From Mesorhizobium prunaredense (lineage in GTDB: Bacteria; Pseudomonadota; Alphaproteobacteria; Rhizobiales; Rhizobiaceae): a DNA stretch of 64,000 nt. The DNA lies in NCBI RefSeq assembly GCF_900156895.1, contig NZ_FTPD01000009.1, forward strand, positions 21,965 through 85,964, written 5' to 3'. Shown piece by piece: positions 8,710 through 18,361 of this stretch. Below the pieces are notes generated by a model. That model searched no databases. It was given only the letters and a program-made list of their open reading frames with translations, and had not been told where the DNA came from. Both the position numbers and the translations under genes were made by a program. The number at the start of each line of letters is the position of its first letter. Within the stretch, counting starts at the first letter, position 1.

Positions 8710-9381
8710 TCATCGCGACGCCTTCCTCGGGAACAGCATCCAGCCCAGGCTGGCCAGCAGCTGGCGCAGCAGGGAGGCGAGGACCAGGTAGATCAAGGTG
8801 GAGACGATGTAGGTTTCGAAGGCCCTGAAATTGCGCGACTGGATAAAATTGGCGGCGAAGGTCAGATCCTCGGCGGCAATCTGCGAAACGACGGCCGAAC
8901 CCAGCATGACGATGACGATCTGCGACGACAGCGCAGGCCAGATGCGCTGCAGCGCCGGGACCAGAACCACGTGCCAGAAGGTCTGGAGCGGGGTCATGGC
9001 GAGGCTGGCGCCGGCCTCGAACTGGCCGCGCGGCGTGGCCTGGATGCCGGCGCGGATGATCTCGCAGCTGTAGGCGCCGAGGTTGACGATCATGGCGAGG
9101 TTGGCGGCGGTCAGTTCGGACATCCTGATGCCAAGCGACGGCAGGCCGAAGAAGATGAAGAACAGCTGGATGAGGAAGGGCGTGTTGCGGATCAGCTCGA
9201 CATAGGTCGCGACGACGGGTTTTAGCCATTTCGGCCCCAGCGCCCGCACCCAGGCGCAGGAAATGCCCAATGCCACGCCGAACACCGCGCCGATCAGGAT
9301 GAGCTGCACGGTGATCCGGATGCCCTTGAGCAGCACCGGCAGAGAACCGATCAGCCAGCCGAAATCGAGCTGATAGGTCAT
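8710..9381 (-). CDS. Amino-acid ABC transporter permease
   Basis: A 223-residue paralogue-type partner permease of the HisQ/GlnP family. It has an N-terminal periplasmic turn (FGWLIGSLPVLLKGIRITV), multiple helices, and the EAA loop (MTPLQTFWHVVLVPALQRI). It lies between the binding-protein gene (40 bp upstream) and the second permease (10 bp downstream), all on the minus strand. The pairing of two different permeases with one binding protein and one ATPase is the standard PAAT arrangement. Confidence 0.92.
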   Translation of the reverse strand: MTYQLDFGWLIGSLPVLLKGIRITVQLILIGAVFGVALGISCAWVRALGPKWLKPVVATYVELIRNTPFLIQLFFIFFGLPSLGIRMSELTAANLAMIVNLGAYSCEIIRAGIQATPRGQFEAGASLAMTPLQTFWHVVLVPALQRIWPALSSQIVIVMLGSAVVSQIAAEDLTFAANFIQSRNFRAFETYIVSTLIYLVLASLLRQLLASLGWMLFPRKASR

Positions 9382-9421
9382 GGCTTGCTATCCGACCTCA
9401 GCCACACGCGGCGGGCGGCGA

Positions 9422-10213
9422 TCACAGGTCAGCCGGCAGATCCACCTTCAGCCATTTTTGCGAAATCGCGTTGAGGGCGCCATCGGATCTGGCGGCGGCG
9501 ATGATGCCGTTGATCTTGGCCATCAACGCCGGCTGCTGCTTGTTCATGCCGATGTAGCAAGGCGAGTTCTTGATCAGGAACTTCAGCTCCGGCCGCTTGG
9601 GCGGGTTCTTTTCGAGGATGGCGGCGGCGACGACATTCCCGGTCGCGATCACCTCGACCTGGCCCGAAAGGAAAGCGGAAATCGTGCCGTTATTGTCTTC
9701 GTAGCGCTTGATCTCGACGCTCGCCGGCACAACCTTGGTCAGTTCGAGATCTTCGATCGCGCCGCGGGTGACGCCAATGGTCTTGCCGGCGAGGTCTTCC
9801 GCTTTTGCGACCGCGACGTCTGCCGGAGCGAATACGCCGTTGTAGAACGGAGCATAGGCTTCGGAAAAATCGATGACCTTCTCGCGATCGGGATTCTTGC
9901 CGAGGCTGGAAATGACCAGGTCGACCTTGTTGGTCTGGAGATAGGGAATGCGGTTGGCGCTGGTGACCGGGACGATCTCGACCTTGGCGCCAAGCTTTTC
10001 GCCAATCAGATTGGCGATGTCGACGTCGTAGCCTTGCGGCGTCATGTCGGCGCCGACGCTGCCGAAGGGCGGGAAATCCTGTGGAACGGCGATGCGGACG
10101 GTGCCCCGAGCCGCGATGTCGCTCAAGGCGTCAGCCTGCGCCTGCGGAGACGAAGCCATGGCCATTCCAACGGCGGCGGCGAAGGCCAGCATGCAGACAT
10201 TGCGACGGTTCAT
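9422..10213 (-). CDS. Amino-acid ABC transporter substrate-binding protein
   Basis: A 263-residue periplasmic binding protein (SBP_bac_3). The signal peptide covers residues 1-27 (MNRRNVCMLAFAAAVGMAMA, cleavage near QAQA). The mature protein opens with LSDIAARGTVRIAVPQDFPPF and keeps the family blocks GYDVDIAN, VDLVISSL and the REKVIDFSEAY motif. The start at 10213 gives a proper signal peptide and has AAGGGAAAG upstream, while an in-frame ATG at 10270 would add a hydrophilic leader and was rejected. It leads the four-gene importer operon. The ligand is not predictable. Confidence 0.93.
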   Translation of the reverse strand: MNRRNVCMLAFAAAVGMAMASSPQAQADALSDIAARGTVRIAVPQDFPPFGSVGADMTPQGYDVDIANLIGEKLGAKVEIVPVTSANRIPYLQTNKVDLVISSLGKNPDREKVIDFSEAYAPFYNGVFAPADVAVAKAEDLAGKTIGVTRGAIEDLELTKVVPASVEIKRYEDNNGTISAFLSGQVEVIATGNVVAAAILEKNPPKRPELKFLIKNSPCYIGMNKQQPALMAKINGIIAAARSDGALNAISQKWLKVDLPADL

Positions 10214-10406
10214 TATCTTTCCCTTTGACTGGACAAAACCAATTGGTCGCCAGGGCAAAGCAACAGACATGCCAAACCATCGAAATTGCTGCGAATCGGA
10301 CTTTCCCGGCGGATTGGCAAGGTGGGATTGGCAAGGCAGTCTTCACGGGCCGATGCCGCCCGACCAGCAGGCTGCCGAAATATTGTGCAGTTCGGCGGTT
10401 AACCCG

Positions 10407-11411
10407 TCAGTCGTAAGTCAGATCCGTCGCCTTGCCGCCGAAGACGCGGTAGGCATAGAACGAATAGAAAATGATGATCGGCAGCACCACCACCGTGCCG
10501 GCCAGGATGATGGCGAGGCTTTCCGGCGCGGACGCCGCCTGCCAGATGGTCAGCCTGTCGGGCACGACGAAGGGATAGAACGACCAGGCGAGGCCGGCAA
10601 AGCCCAGCGTAAAGATGGCGGCCAGCGTCAAGAACGGCGTCAGCGCATGGCGGTCGTCGGCCTTAGGCAGATGGAAGGTCTGCCGCCACAGCCATGCGAA
10701 CAGCACCGCCGACAGGACCGGCAGCGGCGACAAATAGAGCATGGCCGGCCAGACGAACCATTTGTCGAAGATGCGCGGACTGGCGAGCGGCGTGGCCAGC
10801 GAGACGGCGACCATGCCGAGCGCGGTCAGCACCAGCGCCCGGCGCAGCCAGAGCACCGCCTTCTTCTGCAATTCGCCTTCCGTCTTGTAGATGACCCAGG
10901 CCGCGCCCATCGCCGCATAGGCGGCGGCAAGGCAGAGCGCCACCAGCGCGCCGAAGGCCATGCCGCCGAGGCCAACATCAAGGCCCAGCACATAGATCCC
11001 CAGCATGTAGCCCTGCGCCAGCGAAGCGATGATCGAGCCCAGGAAGAAGATGCGGTTCCAGCGATGCTTGTGACCGGCCGGCACCTTGGCCCGGAAATCG
11101 AAGGCAACGCCGCGCAGGATCAGGCCGACAAGGAGCAGGAAGACCGGAATGTAGAGTGCGGTGAGGATGGTGCCGTGCGCCAGCGGAAAGGCGACCAGCA
11201 GCAGGCCGACGGCCAGCACCAGCCAGGTCTCGTTGGCGTCCCAGAACGGGCCTATTGCCGCGATCATCGTGTCCTGCTCGGCGTCCTCGGCGGCTGCGAA
11301 CAGGATGCCGATACCGAGATCGAAGCCGTCGAGGATGACGTAGATCAGGATGGCCAGGCCCATCAGGCCGGCAAAGATGAGGGGAAGCAATGTCGGCCAG
11401 TCGAGGGTCAT
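10407..11411 (-). CDS. cydB: Cytochrome bd-type quinol oxidase subunit II (CioB/CydB)
   Basis: A 334-residue, eight-to-nine-helix inner-membrane subunit. It carries the CydB N-terminal signature LPLIFAGLMGLAILIYVILDGFDLG, with the GFDLG turn, and the later FWDANETWLV motif. Together with subunit I it forms the bd-type terminal oxidase that reduces O2 to water with quinol electrons. It starts 11 bp after the subunit I gene, so the pair is an operon. No small CydX-like gene is evident downstream. Confidence 0.95.
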   Translation of the reverse strand: MTLDWPTLLPLIFAGLMGLAILIYVILDGFDLGIGILFAAAEDAEQDTMIAAIGPFWDANETWLVLAVGLLLVAFPLAHGTILTALYIPVFLLLVGLILRGVAFDFRAKVPAGHKHRWNRIFFLGSIIASLAQGYMLGIYVLGLDVGLGGMAFGALVALCLAAAYAAMGAAWVIYKTEGELQKKAVLWLRRALVLTALGMVAVSLATPLASPRIFDKWFVWPAMLYLSPLPVLSAVLFAWLWRQTFHLPKADDRHALTPFLTLAAIFTLGFAGLAWSFYPFVVPDRLTIWQAASAPESLAIILAGTVVVLPIIIFYSFYAYRVFGGKATDLTYD

Positions 11412-11421
11412 CGCCGTTCTC

Positions 11422-12780
11422 CTATTTCGCCGCCGGCTGCGACAGCGGCGCGTCGAGAACGCCCGGCAGCGGCGAGGTATCGCCGTCCTTCGCCGCCTTC
11501 AGCGCCAGATAGACCAGCACGCCGAGATAGGCGATCAGAAGCAGCGCATAGAGGATGAGATAGACCGCAAGCGACAGCGCGACCTGGCTGCCGGCGACCG
11601 GGCCGACGGCATCGACAGTCCTCAGCACGCCGGTGACCAGCCACGGTTGGCGGCCGATCTCGGTGGTGTACCAGCCGGCCAGCGTCGCCAGCCAGCCGGA
11701 CAGCGCCATCGGCACCATCACCAGCGCCAGCGGTCTCGGCAGGCTGTGCCGCCGCTTGAGGAAAAAGGCGGCCGACCAGGAGACGACGAGCATCAGGACG
11801 CCGGTGCCGACCATGATGCGAAAAGCCCAGAACACCGGGAACACCGGCGGGTGGTTGCCGGCATAGTCGTTCAGCCCCGGCACGACGCCGCTGGCACTGT
11901 GCCTGAGGATGAGGCTGGCGCCATCGGGGATGGTGAGCTCGAATTTGTTCTCCCTTGCCGCCTCGTCGGGAAGCGCGAAAAGCACCAGCGGCACGTTGGG
12001 GCCGGTGTTCCAGTTGGCCTCCATGGCGGCGATCTTCTGCGGCTGATGTTCGAGCGTGTTGAGGCCATGCTGGTCGCCGGCGAAGATCTGGATGGGGATC
12101 AGGATCGCCGCGGTGAAGACACCGGTGCGCAAGGCCTTCCACATCGATTCCGAACGGTCGCCATAGAGATAGCGCAGCGCCGACAGGCCGGCGATCAGGA
12201 ACGAAACCGTCAGGCTTGAGGCAAGCAGCATGTGGACGAGCCGGTAGGGCATGGACGGGTTGAAGACGATCGCCCACCAGTCGGTCGCGTGGGCTACGCC
12301 GTCGCGCATCTCGAAGCCGACCGGCGTCTGCATCCATGAATTGAGCGCGATGATCCAGAAGGCGGACAGGGTGGTGCCGCCGGCCACCAGCACGGTTGCC
12401 AGCGTGTGGATGCGGTTGGAGACGCGGCGGAAGCCGAACAGCATGATGCCGAGGAACGCCGCCTCGAGGAAGAAGGCGGTGAGTATCTCATAGGCGAGCA
12501 GCGGGCCGGCGATGTTGCCGACGGTCTCCATGTAGCCCGGCCAGTTGGTGCCGAACTGGAAGCTCATGGTGACGCCCGAAACCACGCCCATGGCAAAGGA
12601 CAGCGCGAACACCTTCACCCAGGTGAAATAGGCGCGCATCCAGGCGGTATCGCCGGTGGCGTTGTAGCGAAGCTTGAAGAACAGCAGCATCCAGCCAAGC
12701 GCAATGGTGATAGCCGGAAACAGGATATGGAATGAGATGTTGGCGCCGAACTGGATGCGCGAAAGGATGAGCGGGTCCAT
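11422..12780 (-). CDS. cydA: Cytochrome bd-type quinol oxidase subunit I, cyanide-insensitive type
   Basis: A 452-residue subunit I. His19 ([11 protein letters not shown]) fits the high-spin heme b595 ligand, and the GRQPWL block near the quinol site and the TNWPGYM region are conserved. The quinol-binding Q-loop is of the short form, which together with the overall length places it with CioA rather than E. coli CydA (over 500 residues). It accepts quinol and reduces O2, typically at low oxygen or under inhibition of heme-copper oxidases. It is transcribed before cydB and divergently from the ABC exporter at 13001, with about 220 bp between. Confidence 0.94.
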   Translation of the reverse strand: MDPLILSRIQFGANISFHILFPAITIALGWMLLFFKLRYNATGDTAWMRAYFTWVKVFALSFAMGVVSGVTMSFQFGTNWPGYMETVGNIAGPLLAYEILTAFFLEAAFLGIMLFGFRRVSNRIHTLATVLVAGGTTLSAFWIIALNSWMQTPVGFEMRDGVAHATDWWAIVFNPSMPYRLVHMLLASSLTVSFLIAGLSALRYLYGDRSESMWKALRTGVFTAAILIPIQIFAGDQHGLNTLEHQPQKIAAMEANWNTGPNVPLVLFALPDEAARENKFELTIPDGASLILRHSASGVVPGLNDYAGNHPPVFPVFWAFRIMVGTGVLMLVVSWSAAFFLKRRHSLPRPLALVMVPMALSGWLATLAGWYTTEIGRQPWLVTGVLRTVDAVGPVAGSQVALSLAVYLILYALLLIAYLGVLVYLALKAAKDGDTSPLPGVLDAPLSQPAAK

Positions 12781-13000
12781 GGTGGGCTCCGGCTGCTGCT
12801 ATGTCAGGGAAGATAGGCCGGATGCGCCAGGCGGTCAAAGCGGCGTGGCGTCACGCGAGGCGGAACGCCGCAGGACTGCGGCAGCAGTGGATGCGCCGAT
12901 GTTCAGAACTGTCAGGAGTGCCATTGACTTCCGGCTGCGCGCACCGACATTCAGCGGACTAAAATCAACAGACCTCCTTTCAAGCAGCCGTTTTTCAGCC

Positions 13001-13927
13001 ATGCCATCGATCATTTCCATTTCCGGGGTCACCAAGACCTACGCCACCGGTTTCAAAGCGCTGAAGGAGATCAACCTCGATATCGAGCGCGGCGAGATTT
13101 TTGCGCTGCTCGGGCCGAACGGCGCCGGCAAGACGACGCTGATCTCGATCGTCTGCGGAATCGTCAACCGCTCGTCGGGCACGGTCAGCGTGGACGGCCA
13201 CGACATCAGCCGGGATTATCGTGCCGCACGCAGCCTCATCGGGCTGGTGCCGCAGGAACTGACCATCGACGCGTTCGAGAGCGTGTGGGCGACGGTCAAC
13301 TACAGCCGCGGCCTGTTCGGCAAGCCGGCCAACCACGCCTTCGTCGAGAAAGTGCTGCGCGACCTGTCGTTGTGGGACAAGAAGGACGCCAAGGCGATCA
13401 CCCTGTCCGGCGGCATGAAGCGGCGGCTGATGATCGCCAAGGCGCTGTCGCACGAACCGAGGGTGCTGTTCCTCGACGAGCCGACAGCCGGCGTCGACGT
13501 CGAGCTGCGTCAGGACATGTGGGCGATGGTGCGCCGGCTGCGCGAGGATGGCGTCACCATCATCCTGACCACGCACTATATCGAGGAGGCCGAGGCGATG
13601 GCCGACCGCGTCGGCGTCATCAATCGCGGTGAGATCGTGCTGGTTGAGGACAAGGTGCAACTGATGCGCACGCTCGGCCGCAAGCGGCTGTTGCTGGAAT
13701 TGCGCAGTCCGCTCGCCACCATACCCGAGACGTTGTCGCGCTACGCGCTGGAGCTTTCGCCGGACGGTGATCGACTGACCTACACCTATGACAACCAGAG
13801 CGAACGGCCGGGCGTCGCCTCGCTGCTCCGCGACCTTGAGACGGCCGGCGTCCAGTTCCGCGATATCGACACGCAAAACAGCTCGCTCGAGGAGATCTTC
13901 GTCAACCTGGTGAGGAAGGGCGCATGA
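13001..13927 (+). CDS. ABC-2 type exporter ATP-binding protein (YadG-like)
   Basis: A 308-residue ATPase. Walker A is GPNGAGKTT (about residue 43), the signature is LSGGMKRR, Walker B is [12 protein letters not shown], the H-loop is TTHYIEEAE, and a C-terminal domain ends with [10 protein letters not shown], typical of drug/lipid export ATPases. The ATG at 13001 gives the family N-terminus [13 protein letters not shown]. An open frame extends upstream but has no homologous content. The ATGA overlap with the permease gene shows translational coupling. The pair resembles E. coli YadGH, of unknown substrate. Confidence 0.93.
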   Translation: MPSIISISGVTKTYATGFKALKEINLDIERGEIFALLGPNGAGKTTLISIVCGIVNRSSGTVSVDGHDISRDYRAARSLIGLVPQELTIDAFESVWATVNYSRGLFGKPANHAFVEKVLRDLSLWDKKDAKAITLSGGMKRRLMIAKALSHEPRVLFLDEPTAGVDVELRQDMWAMVRRLREDGVTIILTTHYIEEAEAMADRVGVINRGEIVLVEDKVQLMRTLGRKRLLLELRSPLATIPETLSRYALELSPDGDRLTYTYDNQSERPGVASLLRDLETAGVQFRDIDTQNSSLEEIFVNLVRKGA

Positions 13928-14685
13928 ACCCGCGAGCAGTCTGGGCGATCTACAAGATGGAGATGGCGCGCGCTTTTCGGACCGTGCTGCAGAGCATCGT
14001 CTCGCCGGTCATCTCGACATCGCTCTATTTCGTCGTCTTCGGCTCGGCCATCGGCTCGCGCATCACCGAGATCGACGGCATCAGCTACGGCGCCTTTATC
14101 GTGCCGGGGCTGATCATGCTGTCGCTGCTGACGCAGTCGATCTCCAACGCCTCCTTCGCCATCTATTTCCCGAAATTTGTCGGCTCGATCTACGAGCTGC
14201 TGTCGGCGCCGGTGTCCTATCTGGAGATCATCATCGCTTATGTCGGGGGCGCGGCGACCAAGTCGATCATACTCGGCCTGATCATCCTGGGGACCGCGTC
14301 GCTGTTCGTACCGCTGACCATCGAGCATCCGTTCTGGATGCTCTCCTTCCTGGTGCTGACGGCGGTGACCTTCAGCCTGTTCGGGTTCATCATCGGCATC
14401 TGGGCGAAGAGCTTCGAGCAGTTGCAGCTGGTGCCGCTGCTGATCATCACGCCGCTTACCTTCCTTGGCGGCAGCTTCTATTCGATCGACATGCTGCCCG
14501 GCACCTGGCGCACGGTGACGCTGTTCAACCCTGTCCTTTATCTGGTCAGCGGCTTTCGCTGGAGTTTCTACGGCAAGTCCGACGTCTCGATCGGCATCAG
14601 CCTCGGCATGACCGTGGTTTTCCTGCTTATCTGCATAGCGATCGTCGCGTGGATCTTCAGGACCGGCTACCGGCTGCGGAACTGA
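13924..14685 (+). CDS. ABC-2 type exporter permease (YadH-like)
   Basis: A 253-residue inner-membrane permease with six predicted helices. It contains the ABC-2 region with [14 protein letters not shown] near residue 180, then [12 protein letters not shown]. The gene overlaps the ATPase gene by 4 bp. A strong hairpin terminator at 14724-14760 follows. The substrate is unknown. Confidence 0.92.
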   Translation: MNPRAVWAIYKMEMARAFRTVLQSIVSPVISTSLYFVVFGSAIGSRITEIDGISYGAFIVPGLIMLSLLTQSISNASFAIYFPKFVGSIYELLSAPVSYLEIIIAYVGGAATKSIILGLIILGTASLFVPLTIEHPFWMLSFLVLTAVTFSLFGFIIGIWAKSFEQLQLVPLLIITPLTFLGGSFYSIDMLPGTWRTVTLFNPVLYLVSGFRWSFYGKSDVSIGISLGMTVVFLLICIAIVAWIFRTGYRLRN

Positions 14686-14723
14686 CCGACTTACAGAACG
14701 CTGAGCAATCGGGCATGGAACAT

Positions 14724-14760
14724 GAAAGAAGGGGCTTCGGTCGCGCCGAAACCCCTTCTT
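14724..14760. terminator. Bidirectional terminator hairpin
   Basis: A stem of GAAGGGGCTTCGG pairs with the downstream CCGAAACCCCTTC (one G-T pair) around a short loop, flanked by A-rich and T-rich ends on either side. It lies between the convergent exporter operon and the PhoX-type gene and can serve both strands. Confidence 0.8.
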
Positions 14761-14799
14761 CACAATCTATCGGCCTGGACCACCCTGGAGCGAGATGAC

Positions 14800-16803
14800 C
14801 TAGACCGCGATCTTGCCACCGCCCTGTTTGGTGATGGCGACGACCGACGGCCGCACCGGCATGTCGGGCTTGAAGTCGGGCCAGCGGGTCGATAGGTCCT
14901 CATAGTAGGAGGGACGGCCAAAAGCCTCCCAGTCCTCGCCGCCATCGGCCGGATGCTGGACCGCGACGAAGGCGGTCTGGTCGTCGGGCGTGAACAGCGG
15001 ACCGCAGAGTTCGGCGCCGATCGGCACGCGGAAGAACAGCTTCGAGGTCGCCCGCGCGTCGCCTTCGGTGTCGACCGCCCACAGGCCATCGGTGCGGCCG
15101 GTCGCCTTCGGGCCCTGGCCGTCGGTCGAGACCCAGAGCCGGCCGGCCGCATCGATGGCGCAATTGTCAGGCATGCCGAACCAGCCATTGGCGGTCGTTG
15201 CGGTCGAGAAAGTAGCGCCGACTTCGGCCACCGAGGGATCGCCGCATTTCAACATGATTTCCCACTTGCCCTTGGTGGCAGTGAAATCGCCACCGTCCTC
15301 GACAATCTCGACGATGTGGCCGAAGGCGTTTTCGGCGCGCGGGTTGGCGGCGTCGACCTGCTCCGTCTTGCGCTTCGAATTGTTGGTCAGCATGACGTAG
15401 ACCTTGCCGGTCGTCGGGTTGGGCTGAATATCCTCGGGGCGGTCCATCTTGGTGGCGCCGAGAAGATCGGCGGCAAGCCTTGTCCCGATCAGCACGTCGG
15501 CCTGGCTGGCAAAGCCGTTTTCGGCGGTCAACGGGCCCTGGCCGTGAACCAGCGGCAGCCATTCCAGGGTACCGTCTTCGGCGAATTTGGCGACGTAGAG
15601 CGTGCCGTCGTCGAGAAGATCCATGTTGGCGGCGCGGTCCTCGGCGTTGAACTTGCCGGCCGTGACGAATTTGTAGACATAGTCGAAGCGCTCGTCGTCG
15701 CCGAGATAGAAGACGACGCGGCCATCCTCGGCGACGATCGATTCAGCGCCCTCATGCTTGAAGCGGCCCATGGCAGTGCGCTTCCTCGGCACCGAGGTCG
15801 GATCGTTGACGTCGACCTCAACAACCCAGCCGAAGCGATTCGGCTCGTTCGGCTCCTTGCCGATGTCGAAGCGGTCGTAATGGGCAGCCCATTCATAGGA
15901 GCCTTCGGGAATCCCCAGGCGCTTGTAGTTGGCGGCTTCCTTGTGGCCTTCCTGCAGCTCGCCCGAGAAATAGCCGTGTATGTTTTCCTCGGCCATGACG
16001 TAGGTGCCCCAGGGCGTGACGCCGCCGGCACAATTGTTGATGGTGCCGAAGACCTTCGTGCCGGTCGGATCGGCACTGGTCTTGACCCGGTCGTGGCCGG
16101 CGACGGGGCCGGACAGTGCCATCTCGGTGTTGGCGGTGATGCGGCGATTGAGCTTGCCGTCGCGCACCACCTGCCATTTGCCCGCTTCCTTGCGGATCTC
16201 GACGACGGTGCCGCCGTGTGCCGCCATCTCGACATCGACCTGATCCTTGCTGAGCGGTGCGACTTCGAGCTCTTTCTTGCCGTCCTTCTCGACGACTTTG
16301 ACAATGCCCGGGAACATCAGATGCGGATTGGTGTATTCGTGGTTGACCACGAGCAGGCCGTGCTCGGCCGAGCCGTCGATCGGGATATAGCCGACATAGT
16401 CATTGTTGTAGCCGAACAGCTTTGCCTGAGCTTCGGCCGACTGCTTCGTCGGATCGAACTCCGGCGAGTCGGCAAACAGCGGATCGCCCCAGCGCAGCAG
16501 TACGTCAGCATCATAACCAGGTGCCACGTGATGCTTGTCGTCGATGCCGGCTTCGAGCTCATCGAAGGTGAAGGCTGAGCCGCCGCCGGCGCGGGCATTG
16601 TCGGCGGTGATCAGCGCCAGCGGGCTGACGGTGGCGGCGATGGCCGAGACGGCCAGCGATCCCTTAAGGAAGCCGCGGCGCGAAAACCGCGCGGCGATGA
16701 TCTCGCCCATGGTGCGGTTGTCGGTGAGATTGGTGGCCGGGCCGTCGTTTTCCTCGAGCAGGCTGGTGCGGAATCGGGTGTCGGGGGAGCGATGTTCGGT
16801 CAT
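14800..16803 (-). CDS. PhoX-family phosphatase (DUF839), Tat-exported
   Basis: A 667-residue protein. A twin-arginine signal with SRRGFLKG at residues 41-48 is followed by a hydrophobic run ending at ARAGG, so it is exported folded, probably to the periplasm. The rest is a DUF839/PhoX beta-propeller, including VVNHEYTNPHLMF, a CAGGVTPWGTYVMAEEN metal-site block (Cys and Glu), and WVVEVDV. PhoX enzymes are Ca/Fe-dependent alkaline phosphatases. I saw no clear PHO box upstream. The ATG at 16803 leaves a long cytosolic-type leader of 40 residues before the RR motif, common in this family. Confidence 0.9.
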   Translation of the reverse strand: MTEHRSPDTRFRTSLLEENDGPATNLTDNRTMGEIIAARFSRRGFLKGSLAVSAIAATVSPLALITADNARAGGGSAFTFDELEAGIDDKHHVAPGYDADVLLRWGDPLFADSPEFDPTKQSAEAQAKLFGYNNDYVGYIPIDGSAEHGLLVVNHEYTNPHLMFPGIVKVVEKDGKKELEVAPLSKDQVDVEMAAHGGTVVEIRKEAGKWQVVRDGKLNRRITANTEMALSGPVAGHDRVKTSADPTGTKVFGTINNCAGGVTPWGTYVMAEENIHGYFSGELQEGHKEAANYKRLGIPEGSYEWAAHYDRFDIGKEPNEPNRFGWVVEVDVNDPTSVPRKRTAMGRFKHEGAESIVAEDGRVVFYLGDDERFDYVYKFVTAGKFNAEDRAANMDLLDDGTLYVAKFAEDGTLEWLPLVHGQGPLTAENGFASQADVLIGTRLAADLLGATKMDRPEDIQPNPTTGKVYVMLTNNSKRKTEQVDAANPRAENAFGHIVEIVEDGGDFTATKGKWEIMLKCGDPSVAEVGATFSTATTANGWFGMPDNCAIDAAGRLWVSTDGQGPKATGRTDGLWAVDTEGDARATSKLFFRVPIGAELCGPLFTPDDQTAFVAVQHPADGGEDWEAFGRPSYYEDLSTRWPDFKPDMPVRPSVVAITKQGGGKIAV

Positions 16804-17006
16804 GGGCTGCCTCTGGCTTCTTGGAGTGGCTGGAGCATTTTACTTGATTGACCCCGTATAGGCGGCAGATCACAGAATGATGACGCGCCGGCTAATTTTC
16901 GCTCTGATTTTCGTGTCCCCGGTCAGCCCGGCTTGACCGCGGCCGATGCTTCGGAAACAAGGTCTGCAACATGCGCGGGAAGGGCCGCATCGAGAGGGGC
17001 AAAAAA

Positions 17007-17345
17007 GTGAGTTTCTGGGGACTGGGGCAGCTCGGCATTTCGACGGTGATCTTCCTGCTGGCGGCGACGGCGGCCAAGCAATGGGGACTGGCGCCGAGCC
17101 TCGGCAAGATCGTTCTGACTCTGGCGCTCTATTCGCTGGGCAATCTGATCATGCTGAGGCTGATCCGTGAATTCGGCATGTCGGTGTCGTTCAGCCTGTC
17201 GGCGGTGATCCAACTGGTGTCGGTGAACGTAGTGGCACTGGTGTTCTTCGGCGAGCGCGTCAATTCGTTGCAGGCGACCGGCATCGTGCTCGCCGTCGCA
17301 GCGGTGGCGCTGATCACGCTCGGACCCTATCTGCAAAAACTGTAG
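17007..17345 (+). CDS. Small four-helix membrane protein, DMT/SMR-like
   Basis: A 112-residue protein with four predicted helices and a C-terminal half (VQLVSVNVVALVFFGERV followed by TGIVLAVAAVALI) that resembles a single repeat of the DMT superfamily, as in ArnE/F-like or SMR proteins. The start is a GTG at 17007 with GAGAGGGGC six bases upstream. The in-frame ATG at 16971 would add a basic leader and has no ribosome-binding site. The substrate is unknown, and it could act as a homodimeric exporter or chaperone-type subunit. Confidence 0.75.
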   Translation: MSFWGLGQLGISTVIFLLAATAAKQWGLAPSLGKIVLTLALYSLGNLIMLRLIREFGMSVSFSLSAVIQLVSVNVVALVFFGERVNSLQATGIVLAVAAVALITLGPYLQKL

Positions 17346-17346
17346 T

Positions 17347-17453
17347 TGCGCATGACCCCGAAAATCGGAATCGATTTTCGGAAAGGATCATGCGCCAAAT
17401 CAAAGTGCCACAGCGTCCTTTGCGCGTCCAAAAGGACGCGCGGCGCTGTAGGA
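17347..17453. repeat. RIME-like mosaic of two palindromes
   Basis: The first palindrome, 17347-17396, pairs TGCGCATGAcCC...CGAAAATCG with CGATTTTCGG...GGATCATGCGC. The second, 17409-17453, pairs ACAGCG...CGCGTCC with GGACGCG...CGCTGT. Adjacent palindromes of this kind are typical of rhizobial intergenic mosaic elements (RIME). It lies immediately upstream of the PAP2 gene. Confidence 0.75.
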
Positions 17454-17464
17454 CGATTGGCCCG

Positions 17465-18166
17465 ATGAAGAATACCGCAAACAAGCTGCTCAACTGGATC
17501 GAGTTCCCGGTGCTGCTGGCCGGACTGGTCATCGCCGGCGGACTGTGGGGGTTCGAGGAACTGATGGAGGTGGCGCGAGACACCACGCCGCACGCCTTCG
17601 ACACGGAAATCATGCTCGCCTTCCGTGAAGCGGGCCAGCCCGACAATCCGATCGGACCGCCATGGCTGGAAGGGGCGATGCGCGACATTACCAGCCTCGG
17701 CAGCGCTATCGTGCTCGGGCTGATCACAGTGGCGGTGATCGTCTATCTGCTGCTGATCCACAAGCCGGGAGCAGCGTTTCTGGTCTTCATCGCGGTGGCT
17801 GGCGGGCAGGCCCTGTCGAGCACGCTGAAGCTCGGAATCGATCGGCCGCGCCCCGACCTGGTCTCGCATCTCGCCGACGTGGCGACGCTTTCGTTTCCAA
17901 GCGGCCATGCGATGCTGTCGGCGGTGACATATTTGACGCTGGGCAGCATGGCGTCGCGTTTCCTGCCTGGGCGAACGACCAGGATATATGTGCTGGCACT
18001 TGCCGTGCTGACAACACTGCTGGTCGGCATCAGCCGCGTCTATCTCGGCGTTCATTGGCCATCGGACGTGCTGGCCGGCTGGTGCGCCGGCTTCGCCTGG
18101 GCGATGCTGTGCTGGCTGGTCGCATGGGCGTTCCAGCGATGGCGCGGGCAGACCGCCGGCGCCTGA
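17465..18166 (+). CDS. PAP2-family phosphatase
   Basis: A 233-residue, six-helix membrane phosphatase. The three PAP2 motifs are present: KLGIDRPRP (about residue 120), FPSGHAM (about 140) and SRVYLGVHWPSDV (about 190), with catalytic His residues in the last two. It probably hydrolyses a lipid phosphate or pyrophosphate at the periplasmic face. The start at 17465 (MKNTANKLLNW) is preferred because the in-frame ATG at 17390 reads through the RIME-like repeat. Its physiological substrate is not predictable. Confidence 0.9.
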   Translation: MKNTANKLLNWIEFPVLLAGLVIAGGLWGFEELMEVARDTTPHAFDTEIMLAFREAGQPDNPIGPPWLEGAMRDITSLGSAIVLGLITVAVIVYLLLIHKPGAAFLVFIAVAGGQALSSTLKLGIDRPRPDLVSHLADVATLSFPSGHAMLSAVTYLTLGSMASRFLPGRTTRIYVLALAVLTTLLVGISRVYLGVHWPSDVLAGWCAGFAWAMLCWLVAWAFQRWRGQTAGA

Positions 18167-18298
18167 ACCGTCTGTTCCGAACGACGATTCGCCTAATCTC
18201 CTCAACGTTGCGGCGGCTGGGGCGTGCTGGTCCAGCAGGCGCAGGCTCGCCAGGGATGCAACCGGCCGTGTGCATGTCTGACATGTGCATGTTGATGC

Positions 18299-18327
18299 TT
18301 GAACCATCACAATGATGGTATTATACA
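18299..18327 (+). promoter_or_regulatory. Promoter with inverted repeat for xre-sulP
   Basis: A -35-like TTGAAC (18299-18304) and -10-like TATACA (18322-18327) are 17 bases apart. The spacer holds an inverted repeat ACCATC (18303-18308) / GATGGT (18314-18319), which could be the operator for the Xre regulator encoded 35 bp downstream. Confidence 0.5.
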
Positions 18328-18361
18328 TGGGAATGCAGACTCAGACGGAGGTTTTTAGCCG

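Noticed and set aside
10044..11558. Long plus-strand frame over cydB
   Set aside because: It is antisense to a clear cydB, the translation is Arg/Gln-rich low-complexity, and no family or ribosome-binding site supports it.
12674..13000. Upstream extension of the ABC ATPase at 13001
   Set aside because: It overlaps the end of the cydA gene antisense and has no ATPase content; the ATG at 13001 gives the family N-terminus.
14953..16578. Long plus-strand frame over the PhoX-type gene
   Set aside because: Antisense to an unambiguous Tat-exported DUF839 gene, with no family content.
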